Assembly (NCBI GenBank): GCA_029582165.1
Contig: CM055881.1
Span: forward strand, 16,449,094-16,513,093
Source: Portulaca oleracea
Taxonomy: Eukaryota > Streptophyta > Magnoliopsida > Caryophyllales > Portulacaceae
DNA length: 64,000 bases
Direction of reading: 5' to 3'
Part shown: positions 58,021-64,000 of the stretch, in pieces
Numbering within the stretch: the first letter of the stretch is position 1
Layout: every line of letters begins with the position of its first letter
Program-made: the position numbers and the translations under genes
Notes under the pieces: generated by a model
Seen by the model: the letters and a program-made list of their open reading frames with translations, nothing else
What the model was told of the DNA's origin: nothing
Databases searched by the model: none

Positions 58021-59499
58021 GTAAACTTTGAGATTCTCAGAGGACACTTTTCATTACTAGTTCTTAGTCATTAACTTTAGGTTTTATCTTGTAAGCTAGA
58101 GTTTTAGTTAGGATTTAATTAGTTTTTATCTTTTCAATTAGATTAGGGTTTACTTTTGTAATTGAATCTCTCATTATTATTCCTTAATTCTATCATTGAA
58201 GCTTTCAATTAATACCAAATTTCAGTAAGTTCTTCTTTTTCCCTTTTTATTTCACCTATCAGTTAGTTAATTACTTGTTTCATTATCTCGTTAATGCTTT
58301 TAATTAGTTTATAGTATTGTTATGCAAATTCTGCATTGTTTTGCTAGAATTTCATTGAACTGTGCCTTGATCATTGAATTAGTGTTAGTCTTAATCATGT
58401 GTTGTTAGTTCCTCTAGGGTTAGGGGGTAATTAGGGCCTCTCATTGGGGATTAGGCGTACATTGGTAGGATTTGGTTGATTATTGAGGTAATCAAATGTT
58501 CCACCCTTGTTTTCCATTCGATAATTGGGGGATTTTGGTGCTGGGAGGTTATGAATCCTTCCAAACATAGAATTGGGATTCTAGGGCGGAGTGATTGGTT
58601 CCTAATCTTAAATCTGCTGAGAGGGATTTTGAAACTGGTATGTTAGGATTGCATTCGAATACTATGAAGGATCGTCATACATGGGAGTGATAACGGACCT
58701 TAGGAAGTATGCATCAGTTTACAACTCGGGAGAGGGAACTTGATGCTAACTATCCGTACAATCTTCACACCTGATAACCAAATATCGGTCATTCCAAAAA
58801 CTACGAAATCCATGCTTAGGTTAGGTTGAGTGGTCTCGGATGATTCGGTAATTTGGTAGCACATCTTACCATGCCCCCTCATTAGACGTCGATACTCTTG
58901 GTGTCGGGAGGATATAGAGTATCTATCAACATCGAATTGGAGGGGTATGGATGGATTAATTGGACACCAATTTATACTCGCATGAGATTAGCGCCTGATT
59001 AGGAGAATTAAATCATTTTACTATCTAGAAACCATCTCTATGGGAAAAGTGGTGGAATCTAGATAGTAAGCGTTGAATCCGAACTCTAGTGAGAGGGATT
59101 AAATGCTAATTCATTTGCTTAATTTCCGTGTTGAATAAGTTGCATAGGAATCATTCTTAAACCTCTTCGCCAATCCGTTTTCTCTTGTTAGGAGGCTCGG
59201 TAATACCCCCAAGCTCTTTTCCCTTTTTATTGTGTTCGTTTCTTTTATCTTTTAGTTTATATATCTACCAAACAACAAAAACCTTGAACTTTAAGCGTAG
59301 GGGTGAGAGCTCGATAGATTCTTAGGTTCGGAAGCCCTATCTCCCTGTGGATACGTCAATTACATCCGCACTATGCTGCGACTAAACAGTTGTACTTCGC
59401 GAGTTGAGAGTTTCATTCCTAGAAGGCCATGAAGAAACCTTCTTCTTATTCTCCTTTATAGGTCAGGTAGTCTAGTCCTAACTAGGCCACATGAATGGT

Positions 59500-60372
59500 G
59501 GACACAATCTAGTTGGGCTCACTCTAATTTGGGGTGGAAAAGAAATCCTAACTATTAGGACTCCCACGTAATCTATTCTATACTAACCCGAAAAGAAACA
59601 ACATAATTGAAAAGATAGCAGGGGCTTAGTTATTACATAGTGTCTTGAAATACGACACTCTCGGCCAGACATGGACTCTTGAACGCACCGATCTTCAAGA
59701 GGGAATCCGAGTAGATGTTTCCACAAAGAAAACCACCATAAAAGGTCCATGCCATACCTATCGACACGAAAACTTAACCGTTTGATACTGTTCAAATCAG
59801 AGTCAAAGAGTATGTTCAATTCCATAAGGAGGATCTCATGAATCATTTCGAGTATCCTAAAACCAGAATCTTTCAAAAGGAATATTTTCCTGGTATCCCA
59901 TAAATCTCAAATGAAGAGAATAGCCTTTACAATGACCACTTGGGATGAAAAGACAAGATTCTCCATCCCAAGGGACCCCTTTTTATAGGGGAGAGGGGAG
60001 TGAGTCATCTTCTGATGTGGGACGCATGTCTTATAGATCACCGTGGACCATGGTGGACAGCAGATTCAGATTTTGCTACCCAAATGGCCACCACAACTGT
60101 AGTGGCCCTTGCCACTCTCCGTGGTGCTTCCTCCTGACCCCCTAGGGGTACTAGAGCTCCCACAAACCAATGCCCTATAGATCCGGCCCTCATTTCAACA
60201 TACTTTTACCTTGGGATACTTGCTTGTGGGACTTTGTGGTACCAACTACCATGGATGTGATTGGATTGTTTAATCATCGATTAATAAATCTACTAGTAAA
60301 GACTTTAATCACCGTGCCATGTTGGCTTAAGTACTCATATGTAATTGAACATTGTCGAGACATTCCCAACAA
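59500..60372 (-). repeat. Ty1/copia LTR, minus orientation
   Basis: The minus strand starts TGTTGGGAATGTCTCGACAA at 60372, just after a purine-rich stretch (GGGACAGGTCAGAGAT). A TATA box TATAAAAA (59980-59987 on the minus strand, CCCCTATAAAAAGGGG) follows about 390 bp downstream. The far end is not defined. It is the likely 3' LTR of the element whose integrase remnant lies at 62650-63640. Confidence 0.55.
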
Positions 60373-61338
60373 TCTCTGACCTGTCCCTGGACTTTTCCAT
60401 AGGTCTGTACCCTCGACCAAGGCGTAAGTGAGCTCAAGCAATGTCTGGTGGAAATCGTTCTCAAGCCCCTTAGCGCTCTACGAGAGAGTCGTCAGTGTTC
60501 AACGCGTACAAAATTTCCTTATCACTTTAATGTCTTGGATGCACATACAGTAAGCCCATGTCATCCTTATTTAACCGGAATGTTTCTCGATCTCCTAGTC
60601 AAACTTGAAAAACATATGATCAACTGTTGGTCCATCCAAGCTTGGCCAAACACTTTCCAATCTAAGCTCATCAAGTCGCCTATGAGAGATGAAACCTTCA
60701 AAGAGGGTGGACAATGCCTTCTTGTTCAGCTACTAATCACTACATGATTCAAAATAATCCGGACACCGCCCATTTCACCTCCTTTTACGAAAGGTTTTGA
60801 AAGCGCTCCAAAGTTACAACAAATCATGCATAAAGTGTAAAGAACTCGGGATTGAGGTATTTCTTTGAGATAGTGAGATTATTACGACGATTACAATAAC
60901 TTAACGAATTTCTCACGGTGGGTCAGTTCAATAAATGTTATCCAACACTTATACCCGTGTGATTGACTTTGACATCTAAGGTCCCTATGATCATGAAACT
61001 CCATCATCACATCAATCCCACATGATAATTTCTTGAACTCATCATGATGATCCAATTAGGAACTCGATCAACATTCAACCAGGTTTAACATTTCTAATTT
61101 CACCAAATGGGGCTTCATGAGACCAAATATCATCTGTTCTTCCCATCTTGGACAAGCTAACCTTTTGGAGGTTCGTTCAATTCCAAACCTCAATTGAACA
61201 TAACACATTTACACATTTACCATTTACCATGTGTAAGGCTCTAGTGTAACTCTTTACACATTTACCATGTGTTCTCTCCACAAAACTAAAGAAGCCTCTT
61301 AAGTTATGATGATGCTCTTGATATGCTAATTAATTATA
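60373..61338. other. Decayed TE-derived DNA
   Basis: No recognisable frame. By position it should hold the RT/RNase H part of the Ty1 element, but no motif such as YVDD or ADIFTK is visible. Confidence 0.4.
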
Positions 61339-61742
61339 GGATTATTGGATGTCAATAATACCAACTTTGGGGGTATTGGATACTAATAATACAAACTATT
61401 TTTTTGGACACTAGCAGTACCAACTATCGGCCTAGTTTCCTTCAATAGTACACCTTCGAGTTGTTATGGTTTTAACTCATCGGAAAGATGACGTTGCTTC
61501 ATAATGTGTCACGTGGAAGGCAGAACTTGGGTAGAAAATGTTGACGTGGATACTAACATGCATTCCATGTCACATATTATGGAGCCACGTCATCTTTCAG
61601 ATGAGTTAAAACCATAACAACTGGACGCTATACTGCTGGACGAAAATAGGTCGATAGTTAGTACTGCTAGTGTCCAAGAAAATAGTTTGTATTATTAGTA
61701 TCCAATACCCCCAAATTTGGTATTATTCACGTCCAGAAACCC
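61339..61742. mobile_element. Mutator-like MITE, intact, 9-bp TSD
   Basis: Perfect 9-bp duplication TTAATTATA (61330-61338 and 61743-61751). The left end GGATTATTGGATGTCAATAA and the reverse complement of the right end GGGTTTCTGGACGTGAATAA are inverted partners for roughly 110 bp. Same family as the split copy at 5081/11640 and related to 2416-2968. Confidence 0.92.
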
Positions 61743-62650
61743 TTAATTATAGTAGTCCAATGTTTTAATCCAATTGAAACTTGACCAAGCATACTCAAGA
61801 CATCTTGCCACTACTCATAATGGCATTCATAACTCATCATGTTGCCAAAGAATAGATAAGGTTTTACGTACATCGACTATAGGGTTTCAGATGTCAACTA
61901 TATACATCATGCTTTACCAAGTGATGTACTGATGCAATTTTGGAACAAATCCCTTGTTGGAGTTGTGCGTTGAACCGATTCAGCAACTTATCATCATAAG
62001 TTGTTTAATTCAAAATAATTAAACACATCGATCTATCTCCATAGATCTAACTCCAAGACTACATTGAGCATTATCGAGGCCCTTTCAAAATTGAAAATCC
62101 TTGTACCTTCAGTCGAAACACATTAGGTTAGGAAAGCAATTTTCAACTTGGAGTATGTCTGCACATACAAGACCAGACAGGACAAACCTACTCCCACTAA
62201 AATTCTTGCAAGTACAATAATATCTGGATTCTTCAGAAGATCAAACCCTTTTGATCACTTAATCAACCATTAATCTCTAACTCCATGGTCTTATTGAAGA
62301 GCACAACTCACCATTAGCAGCTTAAGGACATTCCCAACAAGATTCGGAACCTCAAAACTTCTGGGACGTGTCACATACAATCCAGGTTTCTAGAATTAAA
62401 TCTAAGAAAAAAGGGTTTTGACTTCCTTTTGCCATTGTTATAGTCATACTATGTGGTTATGGCTAGGAGTATCCTAATAGACATGTGGGTTATGGGCCTG
62501 CCACTAGTTAAAGGTCTATTCAGAGTCACCACTATGAATGCAGGCCACTAACAACTAGTAGAGCCTCATAACCACTCAGTTAACTATCCATGTCGATTCA
62601 TTACCATAATGATCCACTTGGTCTCCTGATCACTCTCACTCATCAAGGAA
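61743..62650. other. Decayed TE-derived DNA
   Basis: No frame with recognisable motifs. The word ACATTCCCAACAAGATTC at 62331 resembles the LTR edge at 60360 but the likeness stops there. Confidence 0.35.
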
Positions 62651-63640
62651 AGACCCCCAAGTTCAAAACTTGGTTGTGTTACACGGAGTCCATTTTGGAA
62701 TTTAATGACTCTAACTCAATCGAAAGAATCTCGGCTTCCAAAGTTGGTCAATAAAGGAATTCTTGCACTTGTTCTGTGTTTAACCATCCCTCAACCTGTT
62801 AAATTCGGTCCTCAAATTCTTGAGCCCCATTCATCTAATCCACGACTACTTAAGTCTCATCCCTTGCTTTGTGACAATCAGAAAAAATAGGATGAGACTA
62901 GTAGGATATAATAGGTAGGGAAGCGGTTTGTGGCTCATGAACTTCACCAAGTTCATAAAATTTTTCCCACTATTTCTCTTAGAGATAAGCACGATCTCTA
63001 AGGAGAAAACAACTTGAGACATAAACACTTATTCTCAGAAAGAGTGAAGAAAACATCTTTTGATTTGGGTGCAAGACGATAATAGGCCAAACCTATACAC
63101 AACTCTAGCAACCCCATATCAAAAGTAAGAGACAAGGAACAATTCCTCTGATCAATATCTCATGTGGTGACTTTCTAACATATTTGAAGGTTGAAAAGAT
63201 TAGAACAGGCTGAACATTATCAAGAACGTGCCCTAAAAGCAAATATAAGATTTTCGACACAAGAATCCTCGACCATACTATATGAAATACTTAAATAGGG
63301 TACGATTATCTTTGCCAGACAGACCATCAACCAACGTGTTCTTGGAGGAATAAGAGTTGTGAAATGATTTCATGATCTCTTGGCTCAAAACTTGAGCACC
63401 TTGATTGACTCGAAGGGCTTTTAAATTGATCTTGCCAAGCAATTCCTATACTTCACCCAGGAAAGCTTTAAACTCTTTTAAAGGATTCTAAATCATGACA
63501 CATCAAGTGGCACAACCATGTCCATCTAGATCGTCATGCAAGGTAATGAAGTACTTTTGCTCGCTTTTGGTACTAGTTTCTTGTAGAGCCAAATATATCC
63601 AATGTGTAAAACGCTTACTAAATCAAGTGAAAAGATGACA
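62651..63640 (-). pseudogene. Ty1/copia integrase remnant
   Basis: The minus strand, across many stops and shifts, follows the copia integrase order: KYFITLHDDLDGHG, KEFKAFLGEV, INLKALRVNQGAQ-LSQE (usual KALRSDRGGEYLSQEF), then the C-terminal VVFLLE...SKRNSGKNF and EVHEPQT-type segment (62900-63040). The second catalytic Asp context is altered (RVNQG for RSDRG). It is a heavily worn pseudogene. Confidence 0.65.
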
Positions 63641-64000
63641 AGTCATTTATCCTATCAGATATAGTTTACAAATACCTAGTGTTTCAAAGTTCAACTCATC
63701 CAAAATGTTTGCACAAAGTAGGATATAGATGCCTGTTCTAATGAAAATGACTCAAGTGGAAAACTGAAATTGTGATGGATTAAGTCATAAAATCAACTCA
63801 TTTCACATTCGATGTGATGAACACGTTTATCTTAATCTAAAATATACTAGTCATTCAACAAATACCAGTATCATAATAGATTCATTCCTTAGAAATTAAA
63901 GCATCACTTTTACAATTCCAAAAGGAATAAACATTCATTGCAAAACTAGAAACATAATTCTAATTTCTGATTTATTACATTAACAAAATAACTAATTATT
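63641..64000 (-). other. Upstream part of the Ty1 remnant, unresolved
   Basis: By position it is the gag-pre-integrase area of the same element; I see only stop-rich frames. Confidence 0.35.

Larger units (their letters stand above)
57401..59400 (+). repeat. Athila-like LTR (family C), limits uncertain
   Basis: Plus orientation: U3 with GTCACGGCCGTGAC-type dyads, TATA box at 58013-58020, long leader with GATTAGGGTTTAC and AGGGTTAGGGGG words, and a tail CCCTATCTCCCTGTGGATACG (59335-59355) like other Athila-group LTR ends. No coding sequence. The 5' edge is somewhere between 57380 and 57490. Confidence 0.55.

Overview
This is nuclear DNA of a flowering plant, almost certainly a eudicot. It holds the 3' end of one conserved spliced host gene followed by about 62 kb of nested transposable elements. 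The evidence is plant GT-AG introns, plant lineages of Ty3 and Ty1 retrotransposons (Athila-type with a tRNA-Asp primer site, SIRE-type with a tRNA-iMet primer site), a plant LINE, CACTA and hAT elements and several MITEs. I cannot name the species. No bacterial features, tRNA or rRNA genes were seen.

Layout. 46-1661 (+): last three exons of a MINDY-3-type deubiquitinase gene. 2416-5080: MITEs and microsatellites. 5081-11640: a four-deep nest. A Mutator-like MITE holds an 8-bp-TSD hAT element, which holds a 5.4-kb giant LTR (TSD TAGTC), which holds an Athila-like solo LTR (TSD GTGCT). 12326-13276: fragments of a giant LTR and of a Ty1 element. 13277-23019 (-): a decayed Athila-type element with LTRs, primer site, gag, protease, RT/RNase H and integrase. 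23879-26740: a rearranged giant LTR. 27693-29133: a 5'-truncated LINE with poly-A tail and 11-bp TSD. 29285-42576 (-): a SIRE-like Ty1 element with 922-bp LTRs and TSD TATTG, interrupted by a 4.9-kb CACTA transposon that carries a fragment resembling a protoporphyrinogen oxidase gene. 43480-45541: several MITEs and a LINE scrap. 46611-55716 (-): a second giant LTR split by other LTRs. 55717-64000: remnants of a Ty3 element, an Athila-like LTR and a Ty1 element.

The most unusual signal is shared by LTRs of different sequence families. Just upstream of the TATA box lie arrays of short perfect or near-perfect palindromes, whose sequence differs between families (GCACGATCGTGC, GGTCGCGCCCGCGACC, GAGACCGTG-CC-CACGGTCTC, GTCACGGCCGTGAC). 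They occur as pairs with a centre-to-centre spacing of 21 bp: of 26 pairs counted by hand, 22 are exactly 21 bp, two are 20 and two are 22. A fifth array (AAAACCCGCGCGGGTTTT) has a different, roughly 79-bp spacing. Arms change together so that dyad symmetry is kept. This looks like a promoter-proximal operator architecture for a dimeric DNA-binding protein that has been kept while its sequence diverged. That reading is inference; the positions are direct observation.

Functionally only the MINDY-3-like gene is a credible intact host coding region. All retrotransposon genes carry stops, frameshifts or lost catalytic residues, so they look unable to move on their own.
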